Shown here one piece after another: positions 8,322 to 16,490 of a DNA stretch of 64,000 nt (its first letter is position 1; each line of letters begins with the position of its first letter). Source of the stretch: an uncultured Clostridium sp. (GTDB lineage: Bacteria > Bacillota > Clostridia > Clostridiales > Clostridiaceae); assembly GCA_937927335.1 (NCBI GenBank), contig CALBDU010000029.1:1-64000 (forward strand), written 5' to 3'. The translations under genes were made by a program, and so were the position numbers. The notes below the pieces were generated by a model. That model did no database searches and was not told the DNA's origin. It was given only the letters and a program-made list of their open reading frames with translations.

Positions 8322-9131
8322 ATGAAAAATTTAAAAAAGCTGGCAGCTGTGCTCATGGCAATAGCATTTACAGCTGTTATCTTTGCAGGTTGTTCATCCA
8401 ACAAACCTGCAGAAACTACTACAACAGCGTTAGACACAATTAAAAAGGCAGGTACAATCAAGTTCGGACTTGATGATTCCTACCCTCCATTTGAAAGCAG
8501 AAATAGCAGCAATGAATTAGTAGGGTTTGATATAGACCTTGGAAATGCAATTGCAGCTAAGCTTGGAGTTAAAGCAGAATATGTAACTACAGATTTCAAT
8601 GGAATTATCCTTGCTCTAAACTCAAACAAATTTGACGCTATATTGTCAGCGTTAAGCGTAACTGATGAAAGAAAGAAAGAAATTGCATTTGCTGGTCCAT
8701 ACTTAAACAGCGGACAGGTTATTGTAATTAAGGCTACCGACACAACAATAAAGAGTGCGGCAGACTTAAAAGGAAAAATAGTTGCAGCTCAGCTTGGATC
8801 TACCGGAGAAGAAGCAGCTAAGAAAATTGAGGGAACTAAAGAAGTTAAAACCTATGACAAGGTGCCTGAGGAATTACAGGACCTGCTTATAGGAAGAGTT
8901 GATGCAGTTGTTGTTGATAAGCCTGTTGGCGGATATTATATAGAATCCAAAAAAGAACAGTATAAGATTCTTGATCCACAGTTGACAGTAGAACCAATAG
9001 GAATTGGTGTAAGACAGAAGGATACAGACGTTCAGAAGGAAATACAGACAATAGTTGACGGCTTCCAGAAGGATGGAACATTATCAAAACTTTCAATAAA
9101 ATGGTTTGGATACGATGCTTATACAAAATAA
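8322..9131 (+). CDS. Amino acid ABC transporter, substrate-binding lipoprotein
   Basis: A 269-residue extracellular binding protein. The signal peptide ends in FAGC, so Cys24 is the lipid anchor. The mature part is a family-3 solute-binding protein for polar amino acids: LVGFDIDLGNAIAAKLG near residues 60-76 and LDDSYPPFES just before it are typical, the latter carrying ligand-contact residues. The substrate cannot be fixed; argG and argH downstream favour arginine, ornithine or a related amino acid. ATG at 8322 follows GGGGAG by 7 bases; upstream in-frame codons lack a ribosome site. It heads an apparent five-gene operon. Confidence 0.88.
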   Translation: MKNLKKLAAVLMAIAFTAVIFAGCSSNKPAETTTTALDTIKKAGTIKFGLDDSYPPFESRNSSNELVGFDIDLGNAIAAKLGVKAEYVTTDFNGIILALNSNKFDAILSALSVTDERKKEIAFAGPYLNSGQVIVIKATDTTIKSAADLKGKIVAAQLGSTGEEAAKKIEGTKEVKTYDKVPEELQDLLIGRVDAVVVDKPVGGYYIESKKEQYKILDPQLTVEPIGIGVRQKDTDVQKEIQTIVDGFQKDGTLSKLSIKWFGYDAYTK

Positions 9132-9139
9132 GTAACTTA

Positions 9140-9175
9140 AAGTTAGGATTTAGTTTGCCCGCTAAATCCTAACTT
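9140..9175 (+). other. Intercistronic hairpin after the binding-protein gene
   Basis: AAGTTAGGATTTAG (9140-9153) and CTAAATCCTAACTT (9162-9175) form a perfect 14-bp stem with an 8-base loop and no T-run. Such hairpins after binding-protein genes commonly protect or partly terminate the transcript so that the binding protein exceeds the membrane subunits. That role is inferred here. Confidence 0.65.
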
Positions 9176-9210
9176 GATATAATTTAAAAATATGAATTGG
9201 AGTGAAGACA

Positions 9211-9861
9211 TTGGACACAAGTATTATAATCAGAACATTACCTATTCTTCTGAAGGGTTGTGTGACGACTATAGAATTAACGGTGATAACACTGATCATT
9301 GGGACAGTTCTCGGTGTTACCCTGGCGTTAATGAGAATAGCAAGAAATAGAGCTTTAAGCTTATTATCCAGCTTCTATACCTGGATTTTCAGAGGAACAC
9401 CCATGCTGTTGCAGCTGTTCTTCTTTTACTACGGCCTGCCATTTGCAGGTATTAAGTTAACGCCGTTCCAGGCTGCTGTCTTAGGTCTGGGCTTAAACTG
9501 CGGCGCCTATATGGCGGAAATAATAAGAGGCGGAATCCAGTCCATAGACAAGGGACAGTTTGAAGCTGCAAAAGCTTTGGGATTCAGCTACACAGAGACC
9601 ATGAGAAGAATTATTCTTCCCCAGACTTTTAAAGTAATTATTCCTCCTGTTGGAAACGAGTTTATTACCATGCTCAAGGATACATCACTGGTTTCAACCA
9701 TTGCCATGGTTGAGCTTATGAGATCGGCACAGCAGATGTACGCTACTACTTTCAGGCCAATTGAGATATTTATGACTGCTGCAGTGCTGTACCTGGTAAT
9801 GACAACTGTATTTACAACGATATTTTCGATGTATGAAAAGAAATTAAGCGTTTATGATTAA
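9211..9861 (+). CDS. Amino acid ABC transporter permease
   Basis: Inner-membrane subunit of 216 residues, His/Glu/Gln/Arg family, with about five hydrophobic helices. The conserved cytoplasmic EAA loop reads EAAKALGFSYTETMRRIILPQ, near residues 118-138, where the ATPase docks. TTG at 9211 is chosen because GGAG ends 8 bases before it; a GTG at 9202 would overlap that ribosome site. It lies between the binding protein and the ATPase, overlapping the latter's upstream region, and clearly serves the same transporter. Confidence 0.86.
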   Translation: MDTSIIIRTLPILLKGCVTTIELTVITLIIGTVLGVTLALMRIARNRALSLLSSFYTWIFRGTPMLLQLFFFYYGLPFAGIKLTPFQAAVLGLGLNCGAYMAEIIRGGIQSIDKGQFEAAKALGFSYTETMRRIILPQTFKVIIPPVGNEFITMLKDTSLVSTIAMVELMRSAQQMYATTFRPIEIFMTAAVLYLVMTTVFTTIFSMYEKKLSVYD

Positions 9862-9871
9862 GGAGGAAATT

Positions 9872-10651
9872 ATGGAAAATTCATATGTAAATAATTCTTC
9901 AGAACTTGACAATGAAGATTACATGATAGAAGCTTCTAATGTTACTAAAAGATTTGGAAGCCTGGAAGTGTTCAAAGATATAAATGTAAATGTAAAAAAA
10001 GGTGAAGTGCTGGTTATTATAGGACCATCCGGTTCTGGTAAAAGCACATTTCTAAGGTGCCTTAACCATTTGGAGGAAATAAACGGAGGACATATTTTCA
10101 TTGAAGGTGAAAAGCTTGACGGAAGCAATAAAAAGCTTATCAGGAAGATCACCACGAAAATGGGTATGGTATTTCAAAACTTCAATTTGTTCCCTCATAT
10201 GACTGCAATGGAAAATGTCATGGAGGCACCCATTATAGTTAAAAAGGAAACTAAGGCAGAGGTACAGGAAAGAGCAAAAAAACTTCTTAAGAAGGTTGGA
10301 TTGGAGGATAAAATGGACTTTTATCCATCAAAGCTTTCCGGTGGTCAGAAGCAGAGGGTGGCTATAGCAAGAGCTCTTGCTATGAATCCTGATATTATGC
10401 TGTTTGACGAACCTACCTCAGCACTGGACCCTGAGCTGGTAGGAGAGGTTTTAAATGTTATGAAGGACCTGGCAAAGGAAGGAATGACCATGGTAGTGGT
10501 AACACATGAAATGGGCTTTGCAAAAGAAGTGGCAGACAGGGTTATATTCATGGATGGAGGCAAAATTGTAGAGGAAGGCAAGCCTCAGGACATATTCAGC
10601 CATCCAAGGGAAATGAGAACAAAAGCATTTTTAGATAAAGTATTGATGTAA
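9872..10651 (+). CDS. Amino acid ABC transporter ATP-binding protein
   Basis: A 259-residue ATPase of the GlnQ/ArtP type. The Walker A motif GPSGSGKS lies near residue 54, LSGGQKQRVAIARAL is the signature, LFDEPTSALDPE is Walker B, and THE supplies the switch histidine. An N-terminal extension of about 20 residues precedes the conserved domain, and the usual start ATG 9872 has AAGGAGG upstream. The ribosome site falls just after the permease stop, consistent with coupled translation. Confidence 0.9.
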   Translation: MENSYVNNSSELDNEDYMIEASNVTKRFGSLEVFKDINVNVKKGEVLVIIGPSGSGKSTFLRCLNHLEEINGGHIFIEGEKLDGSNKKLIRKITTKMGMVFQNFNLFPHMTAMENVMEAPIIVKKETKAEVQERAKKLLKKVGLEDKMDFYPSKLSGGQKQRVAIARALAMNPDIMLFDEPTSALDPELVGEVLNVMKDLAKEGMTMVVVTHEMGFAKEVADRVIFMDGGKIVEEGKPQDIFSHPREMRTKAFLDKVLM

Positions 10652-10683
10652 TATAATTTAGATAGACTTAGGAGGGTTTTTTT

Positions 10684-11895
10684 ATGAGTGAAAAAAAAGA
10701 TAAGGTTGTTTTAGCGTATTCAGGAGGATTAGATACTTCTATTATAATTCCTTGGTTAAAGGAAAATTATGACCTGGAGGTTATTGCATGCTGCATAGAT
10801 GTAGGTCAGGGAGACGACATGGAGGCAGTAAGGGCTAAGGCAATAAAAACCGGAGCATCAAAAATATACGTTGAAAATGTTCAGGAAGAGTTCGTTACTG
10901 ATTACTTGTTCAAGGCAGTAAAGGCAAGTGCTCTTTATGAGGAAAAATATATGATAGGAACTTCACTGGCAAGACCATTGATGGCTAAAAAGCTTGTGGA
11001 GATTGCACACAAGGAAGGAGCAAAGTATATTGCTCACGGATGTACAGGAAAAGGTAATGACCAGGTACGTTTTGAAGTAGGTATAGCAAGCTTTGACCCA
11101 ACAATAAAAATAATTGCACCATGGAGAATCTGGAACATAAAATCCAGAGAGGACGCAATAGATTATGCCAATGCAAAGGGTGTTGAGGTTCCTGTTACAA
11201 AAGCCAAGATATATTCAAGAGACAGAAATCTTTGGCATTTAAGCCATGAAGGCGGAGAGCTGGAGGATCCTAAAAATGCACATAATCAGGATATGTACCT
11301 TATGACTACACCTCCTGAAAAGGCTCCTGATGAACCAACCTATATAGACCTGTATTTTGAAAAGGGTGTTCTTAAGAAAATAAACGGAGAAAAGATGAAT
11401 CCTGTAAAAATGGTTGAGTATTTAAACAAGGTCGGCGGAGACAATGGCATAGGAGTTATAGATATAGTTGAAAACAGACTGGTGGGCATGAAATCCAGAG
11501 GAGTTTATGAAACACCTGGCGGAACATTGATTTATGCCGCACATAAAGAACTTGAAAGACTTACAATTGATAAAAACACCTTCCACTACAAACAGATGAT
11601 ATCTATTAAATATGGGGAGCTTGTTTATGACGGATTGTGGTTCACCACATTAAAGGAAGCTCTTGATGCATTTGTAGATGTTACCCAGGAAAATGTAACA
11701 GGAAGTGTTAAGCTTAAGCTTTACAAGGGAAATATTACACCTGCAGGAGTAGATTCACCTAATGCCTTATATGATGAAAGCATATCCTCCTTTGGAGCAA
11801 GCGACCTTTACAGCCACAAGGATGCTGAGGGCTTTATCAATCTATTCGGACTTCCTTCAAAAATAGCTGCCATGGTTAAAAATAAGGACAAATAA
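10684..11895 (+). CDS. argG: Argininosuccinate synthase
   Basis: Condenses citrulline and aspartate at the expense of ATP to give argininosuccinate, the penultimate step of arginine synthesis. The PP-loop AYSGGLDTS stands at residues 10-18, SLARPL and HGCTGKGNDQVRFE follow, and the 403-residue length is standard. AGGAGGG precedes ATG, only 32 bases after the transporter ATPase, so it is likely in the same transcript. argH starts 2 bases after its stop. Confidence 0.96.
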   Translation: MSEKKDKVVLAYSGGLDTSIIIPWLKENYDLEVIACCIDVGQGDDMEAVRAKAIKTGASKIYVENVQEEFVTDYLFKAVKASALYEEKYMIGTSLARPLMAKKLVEIAHKEGAKYIAHGCTGKGNDQVRFEVGIASFDPTIKIIAPWRIWNIKSREDAIDYANAKGVEVPVTKAKIYSRDRNLWHLSHEGGELEDPKNAHNQDMYLMTTPPEKAPDEPTYIDLYFEKGVLKKINGEKMNPVKMVEYLNKVGGDNGIGVIDIVENRLVGMKSRGVYETPGGTLIYAAHKELERLTIDKNTFHYKQMISIKYGELVYDGLWFTTLKEALDAFVDVTQENVTGSVKLKLYKGNITPAGVDSPNALYDESISSFGASDLYSHKDAEGFINLFGLPSKIAAMVKNKDK

Positions 11896-11897
11896 TC

Positions 11898-13223
11898 ATG
11901 AAGCTATGGGGTGGAAGATTTAAAAAGGCTGAAAGCAGGCTTATGGAGGATTTCAACAGCTCCTTGAGCTTTGACAGGACATTATACCTGGAGGATATCC
12001 AAGGTAGCCTGGCTCACGTTGAAATGCTGGCAAAATGCGGTATTTTGACTGCTGATGAATGTAAAAAAATTACTGATGGATTAAATTCCATTTTAAAGGA
12101 TATTAACGAAGGAAAGCTTCTCATTGAGGGAGATTACGAGGACATCCACAGCTTTATGGAAATGAACCTCATTGACAGGATAGGGGAAACTGCAAAGAAG
12201 CTTCATACTGCAAGAAGCAGGAATGACCAGGTGGCAGTGGATATGAGGCTTTATTCAAAGAAAAAGGCAAAGGAAGTAATTGATTGCCTGGATCAGCTTT
12301 TATCGGTGATTGTAAAGCTTGGTGAGGAAAATGATTTCATTATGCCAGGATATACACACCTTCAAAGAGCCCAGGTGGTAACCTTCAAATATCATATTAT
12401 GGCATATTACAGCATGTTCCTAAGGGATAAAAAGAGAATACTGAATACCATTGATATAATGGATGAGAGTCCGTTAGGCTGCTGTGCACTGGCAGGCACC
12501 ACCTATGATATAGACAGGGAATTTACAGCTAACGCCTTAGGCTTTAAAAAGCCTGTGGACAATTTTATGGACGGGGTTAGCGACAGGGATTATCTCCTTG
12601 AGCTTTTATCAGACTTCTCCATAATAATGATGCATCTAAGCAGATTAAGCGAGGAACTTATTCTCTGGAGCAGCAAGGAATTTGACTTTGTGCTGATAGA
12701 TGATGAGTTTTCCACCGGCAGCAGTATAATGCCCCAGAAAAAGAATCCCGACGCAGCTGAGCTTATCCGTGGAAAAACAGGCAGGGTATATGGCTCACTT
12801 ATGTCCCTTTTAACAACTATGAAGGGTATACCTTTAGCCTATAATAAGGATATGCAGGAGGACAAGGAGCAGTTTTTCGATGGGTTAGATACTGTATTAA
12901 GCTGCTTGAAGATAATGAGCAGTATGCTTGGCACCCTTAAGGTTAAACAGGAAAACACCTTCAAATCAGTTAAAAAAGGTTTTCTGAACGCCACTGAGGC
13001 TGCAGATTTCCTGGTTAATAAGGGAATGGCCTTCAGAAATGCACATAAGGTTATAGGCGAGATAGTGCTCTACTGTGAGGAAAAGGATAAGTCCATAGAG
13101 GAGCTGACTCTTGGGGAACTCCGTGGATTCAGTGAATTATTCGATGAAGGAATCTATGACTTTATCGATTATGAGAATACCTTGAAGAGAGGTATAAAGA
13201 AGCAGATAGGACACAATCTTTAA
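11898..13223 (+). CDS. argH: Argininosuccinate lyase
   Basis: Cleaves argininosuccinate to arginine and fumarate. The protein has 441 residues, with the fumarase/aspartase-superfamily signature GSSIMPQKKNPD near 275-286, the substrate motif TARSRNDQV near 104 and GYTHLQRAQ near 152. Its ATG lies 2 bases beyond the argG stop, with a weak AAGGA in the argG end, so translation is probably coupled. It is the last gene of the operon. Confidence 0.96.
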   Translation: MKLWGGRFKKAESRLMEDFNSSLSFDRTLYLEDIQGSLAHVEMLAKCGILTADECKKITDGLNSILKDINEGKLLIEGDYEDIHSFMEMNLIDRIGETAKKLHTARSRNDQVAVDMRLYSKKKAKEVIDCLDQLLSVIVKLGEENDFIMPGYTHLQRAQVVTFKYHIMAYYSMFLRDKKRILNTIDIMDESPLGCCALAGTTYDIDREFTANALGFKKPVDNFMDGVSDRDYLLELLSDFSIIMMHLSRLSEELILWSSKEFDFVLIDDEFSTGSSIMPQKKNPDAAELIRGKTGRVYGSLMSLLTTMKGIPLAYNKDMQEDKEQFFDGLDTVLSCLKIMSSMLGTLKVKQENTFKSVKKGFLNATEAADFLVNKGMAFRNAHKVIGEIVLYCEEKDKSIEELTLGELRGFSELFDEGIYDFIDYENTLKRGIKKQIGHNL

Positions 13224-13252
13224 TATACAATTATCTTAATCTCCTTTTTATT

Positions 13253-13292
13253 AAAAAAGAATGCAGAATCAAATCTGCATTCTTTTTTATTT
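13253..13292. terminator. Bidirectional terminator between argH and DUF378 gene
   Basis: AGAATGCAGA (13258-13267) and TCTGCATTCT (13274-13283), flanked by A-run and T-run, serve both converging transcripts. Confidence 0.9.
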
Positions 13293-13496
13293 TACTTCTC
13301 TTGGTTCTCGGTCTCTGGCGAAGAAGGATATTGCATATATTCCTGCTATACCCACCAATATGAATATGATCCTTGTCATAGCAGATGCAGGTCCAAAGAT
13401 TGCGGCTACAAGGTCATACTGGAAAAATCCTATTAGTCCCCAATTTACTGCTCCAATAACTACAAGCAGCAATGCTATAAAATCTAATGCTCTCAT
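13287..13496 (-). CDS. DUF378 small membrane protein
   Basis: A 69-residue membrane protein with two hydrophobic helices (about 5-27 and 40-60) and the family pattern NWGLIG between them, as in the YuzA/DUF378 family. Its function is unknown. AAGGAG lies upstream of the ATG. It follows panC on the same strand and may be the end of that transcript; its stop lies at the edge of the shared terminator. Confidence 0.8.
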   Translation of the reverse strand: MRALDFIALLLVVIGAVNWGLIGFFQYDLVAAIFGPASAMTRIIFILVGIAGIYAISFFARDREPREVK

Positions 13497-13558
13497 TTAA
13501 ACATCTCCTTTTAAGAATTTACAACAATAGTATTTGCATATTCTTAAAATTTATGTGT

Positions 13559-14398
13559 TTATATGGAAATATTATCGATGAGCCTTGTTTTTCCAATAAA
13601 TACAGCTATAGCGATAAGAACCTTTTTATCAAGACTTTCAACATTTTCTATAGTTTCACTGTCCACTATATCCACATAGTCTATGGAAGCCAGGGGCTCC
13701 CGGGTTATTTCACAGGTAATGAGTTCCTTTATTTTATTTACATCCCTGAGGCCTGCCTGGATATTATCTCTGGCTTTGAACAAACTCCTTGAAAGCACCA
13801 GAGCAGCTTCTCTTTCAGTCTTTGTAAGGTATGTGTTTCTGGAGCTTTTGGCCAGGCCATCATACTCTCTTATTATAGGGCAGCCTACTATTTCTATGTC
13901 ATAGGAAAGGTCCCTCACCATTCTTTTAACTACTGCAAGCTGCTGTGCATCCTTTTCACCAAAGTAAGCTCTGGCCGGCTTTACAATGTTAAATAGCTTG
14001 GAAACCACCAATCCTACTCCATCAAAGTGACCGGGTCTTTTTCTTCCGCAAAGGCCTTCTGTGAGCTTTGATATAATTACCGAGGTAGAAGCATCCTCAT
14101 GGTACATCTCCCGTACCTCAGGTGCAAATATCAAATCAACATCATTGTTTTCACACAAGGCAGCATCCTTGTCCAAATCCCTGGGGTAGGCTTCAAGATC
14201 TTCATTTGGTCCAAACTGCTTGGGATTAACAAAGATTGATACTACTACCTTGTCATTTTGTAAGCAGGCTTTCTTCATCAGGCTCTCATGTCCCTCATGA
14301 AGGTATCCCATGGTTGGAACCAAGCCAACACTTAAGCCCTGCTTTCTCCATTCTCCTGTAAATTTTCTTACTTCATCTATTGTTTTTGCTATTATCAT
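13559..14398 (-). CDS. panC: Pantoate-beta-alanine ligase (pantothenate synthetase)
   Basis: Joins pantoate and beta-alanine with ATP to form pantothenate, the precursor of coenzyme A. The nucleotidyltransferase motif PTMGYLHEGHESL stands at 29-41 and carries the HIGH-like signature. FVNPKQFGPNEDL and the GRKRPGHFDGV block around 126-136 follow, with FGEKDAQQ near 155. The length, 279 residues, is standard. It is 28 bases downstream of panB on the same strand. panD, which would supply beta-alanine, is not in the window. Confidence 0.95.
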   Translation of the reverse strand: MIIAKTIDEVRKFTGEWRKQGLSVGLVPTMGYLHEGHESLMKKACLQNDKVVVSIFVNPKQFGPNEDLEAYPRDLDKDAALCENNDVDLIFAPEVREMYHEDASTSVIISKLTEGLCGRKRPGHFDGVGLVVSKLFNIVKPARAYFGEKDAQQLAVVKRMVRDLSYDIEIVGCPIIREYDGLAKSSRNTYLTKTEREAALVLSRSLFKARDNIQAGLRDVNKIKELITCEITREPLASIDYVDIVDSETIENVESLDKKVLIAIAVFIGKTRLIDNISI

Positions 14399-14426
14399 AT
14401 CTATTCGCTAAAAAGCATTTCCCTCC

Positions 14427-15254
14427 TTAGTAAAGCTTGCTGAGCACATCTTCGTCAATGGCGAAGGTATGCTCCTTGGAAGGGAATGCCCCGGACTGAA
14501 CATCATCTATATAGCTTTTAAAGCTGTCAGAAATGATTTTTCCCATATCTGAATAAGTTTTAACAAATTTAGGCTTAAATCCCGGAAACATATTCAGCAT
14601 GTCCTGGTATACCAATACCTGGCCGTCGCAGTATTTTCCTGCGCCGATACCTATGGTAGGTACGGATATCTTTTCTGTTATGATTTTTGCCAGTGCCTCT
14701 GGAATACATTCCAGTACAATGGCAAAGGCTCCGGCAGCCTCCAGCAGTCTAGCATCATCAATAATCTTTTGTGCTGCTTCAGCTTCTTTTCCCTGAACCT
14801 TAAATCCTCCAAACATATTTCTTGATTGAGGAGTCAGTCCCAGATGGCCCATAACGGGAATCTGAGCATTAACTATTGCTTTAACCTGTTCCTCTACAGA
14901 AGCGCCGCCTTCCAGCTTTACAGCCTGGGCTCCTGCCTCCTGTATAAATCTGCCGGCGTTTTTAACAGCGTCATAAACTGAAGTCTGATAGCTCATAAAA
15001 GGCATATCGCCTATTACAAGGGAATTTTTTGCAGCCCTTGCCACTGCCTTAGTGTGGTGAAGCATGTCCTCCATGGTTACCCGTAAGGTATCCTCATAGC
15101 CAAGACATACCATGCCAAGGGAATCTCCTACCAGCAGACCATTGACTCCTGAACTGTCCATAAGACTAGCCATGGAATAGTCATAGGCGGTGAGCATAGT
15201 GAGCTTTTCGCCCTTCTGCTTTGCTTCCCTGAAAGTTGAGATTGAGTTTTTCAT
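14427..15254 (-). CDS. panB: 3-methyl-2-oxobutanoate hydroxymethyltransferase
   Basis: Transfers a one-carbon unit from methylenetetrahydrofolate to 2-oxoisovalerate, giving ketopantoate. The 275 residues show MLTAYDYSMA near 20-29, GDSLGMVCLGY near 43-53, KLEGG near 113 and GHLGLTPQ near 136, all PanB landmarks. GGAGGG precedes the ATG. It lies between an Lrp-type regulator (34 bases upstream) and panC. Confidence 0.95.
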   Translation of the reverse strand: MKNSISTFREAKQKGEKLTMLTAYDYSMASLMDSSGVNGLLVGDSLGMVCLGYEDTLRVTMEDMLHHTKAVARAAKNSLVIGDMPFMSYQTSVYDAVKNAGRFIQEAGAQAVKLEGGASVEEQVKAIVNAQIPVMGHLGLTPQSRNMFGGFKVQGKEAEAAQKIIDDARLLEAAGAFAIVLECIPEALAKIITEKISVPTIGIGAGKYCDGQVLVYQDMLNMFPGFKPKFVKTYSDMGKIISDSFKSYIDDVQSGAFPSKEHTFAIDEDVLSKLY

Positions 15255-15288
15255 AATAAAATAACCCTCCTGTATTAAATTTTATTGA

Positions 15289-15753
15289 TTAGAATTGTAT
15301 AGTTCTGTCGATGGGCTGGAAAAGTGATATAAAGGTATCAGTTCTCTGAATCCCTTCAACAGCTTGTATCTTTGTCCTTAAAAGGTTCTGCAGGTCATTT
15401 ATGTTTTTACAGATAACCTTTACGAAAATGGAGTACTGCCCGGTGGTGTAGTGCAGCTCCACAATTTCCTTGATTTCAGTTAACTGCGCCAGTGCATTGT
15501 CAAAGGATGAGGCTCTTTCAAGAAAAATTCCTATGAAACAGCATACATCATAGCCAAGCTTGGAATTGTCAATTATTAGTTTGGTGCCTTTAATAATGCC
15601 CATATCTTCCATCTTTTTCATCCTAACATGGATGGTGCCCCCGCTTACGTGGCACTGTCTTGCTATTTCAAGATAGGGGGTCCTTGAATCCTTGATCAGC
15701 ACATCCAGTATTTGGAGGTCCAGATCATCCAAACCATTTACGTTTATATTCAA
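15289..15753 (-). CDS. Lrp/AsnC-family transcriptional regulator
   Basis: A 154-residue feast/famine regulator: an N-terminal winged HTH (DLDLQILDVLIKDSRTPYLE onward) and a C-terminal ligand-binding RAM domain with the usual GQYSIFVKV core. The best start is the TTG at 15753, 8 bases from AAGGAG; a GTG at 15762 would sit on the ribosome site. It is the first gene of the apparent regulator-panB-panC operon, so it may tune pantothenate synthesis to amino acid supply, which is inference. Confidence 0.85.
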   Translation of the reverse strand: MNINVNGLDDLDLQILDVLIKDSRTPYLEIARQCHVSGGTIHVRMKKMEDMGIIKGTKLIIDNSKLGYDVCCFIGIFLERASSFDNALAQLTEIKEIVELHYTTGQYSIFVKVICKNINDLQNLLRTKIQAVEGIQRTDTFISLFQPIDRTIQF

Positions 15754-15934
15754 AACAATCACTCCTTAATTGAAATTGCAGTATTATTAAAGCAGTCATA
15801 TAAATTATATCAATTCCTCAGTATTTTACAAGATTTTTATTATTGTGTTAAATGGCTTTTTTGAAAAAAGTATTGCTTAGAAACGTAAAATGTATAATAA
15901 TAGAATTATATGTTTAGCTGAAGGAGGAATACAA

Positions 15935-16330
15935 ATGAATTTACCAACCTGGGCGGTGGTTGCGCTTCAAGTTGCTTTTTTCGCAATTATCATATTGGTA
16001 GTATATAAGCAGATAAAAGAAAGGGTTTTGTATAAGTACAAACCAAACAAATGGATGATATTAGGCTTGTCCGGTCTTGTTTTCCTGATACCTATACTTT
16101 TAAAGGAATATACAGGCTACGATATGTCCGGTACTGTGTGGCAATACATAGATTCTGCAGTTTTTATTGTTCTTTTCTTATGGTTTGTAGACTTGTCCAA
16201 TGGAGCAATGAGAAAAATCAATGAGGTTAAAAATAATCCTGCGCCTCTAAGTAAATCCACAAGCAACAATGTAAGTGCTCAAAATAAAAATAAAAAACAT
16301 AAAAACAGGGATAGCAGAAGAAGAAAGTAA
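15935..16330 (+). CDS. Unknown membrane protein
   Basis: I do not recognise the family. The 131 residues hold three hydrophobic segments (about 5-27, 45-62 and 72-92) and a very basic, asparagine-rich tail ending in a Lys/Arg cluster. ATG 15935 has GAAGGAGG upstream; an earlier in-frame ATG at 15890 lacks one. It is transcribed divergently from the Lrp-type gene and ends in its own terminator. Confidence 0.7.
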   Translation: MNLPTWAVVALQVAFFAIIILVVYKQIKERVLYKYKPNKWMILGLSGLVFLIPILLKEYTGYDMSGTVWQYIDSAVFIVLFLWFVDLSNGAMRKINEVKNNPAPLSKSTSNNVSAQNKNKKHKNRDSRRRK

Positions 16331-16363
16331 TAATTTATCACGGATATAAATATTATATTACTA

Positions 16364-16394
16364 AAGAACGAATTCTTTGAGTTCGTTCTTTTTA
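16364..16394 (+). terminator. Terminator after the unknown membrane protein gene
   Basis: AAGAACGAA (16364-16372) pairs with TTCGTTCTT (16382-16390) and runs into TTTTA. Confidence 0.82.
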
Positions 16395-16490
16395 TGCCCA
16401 GTGTTTACAAAATGTTAAAAACTTTGACATGTATATAACACATTTAGTATTTATAATAATACATGATAATAAATGACAATTGGAGGGGCC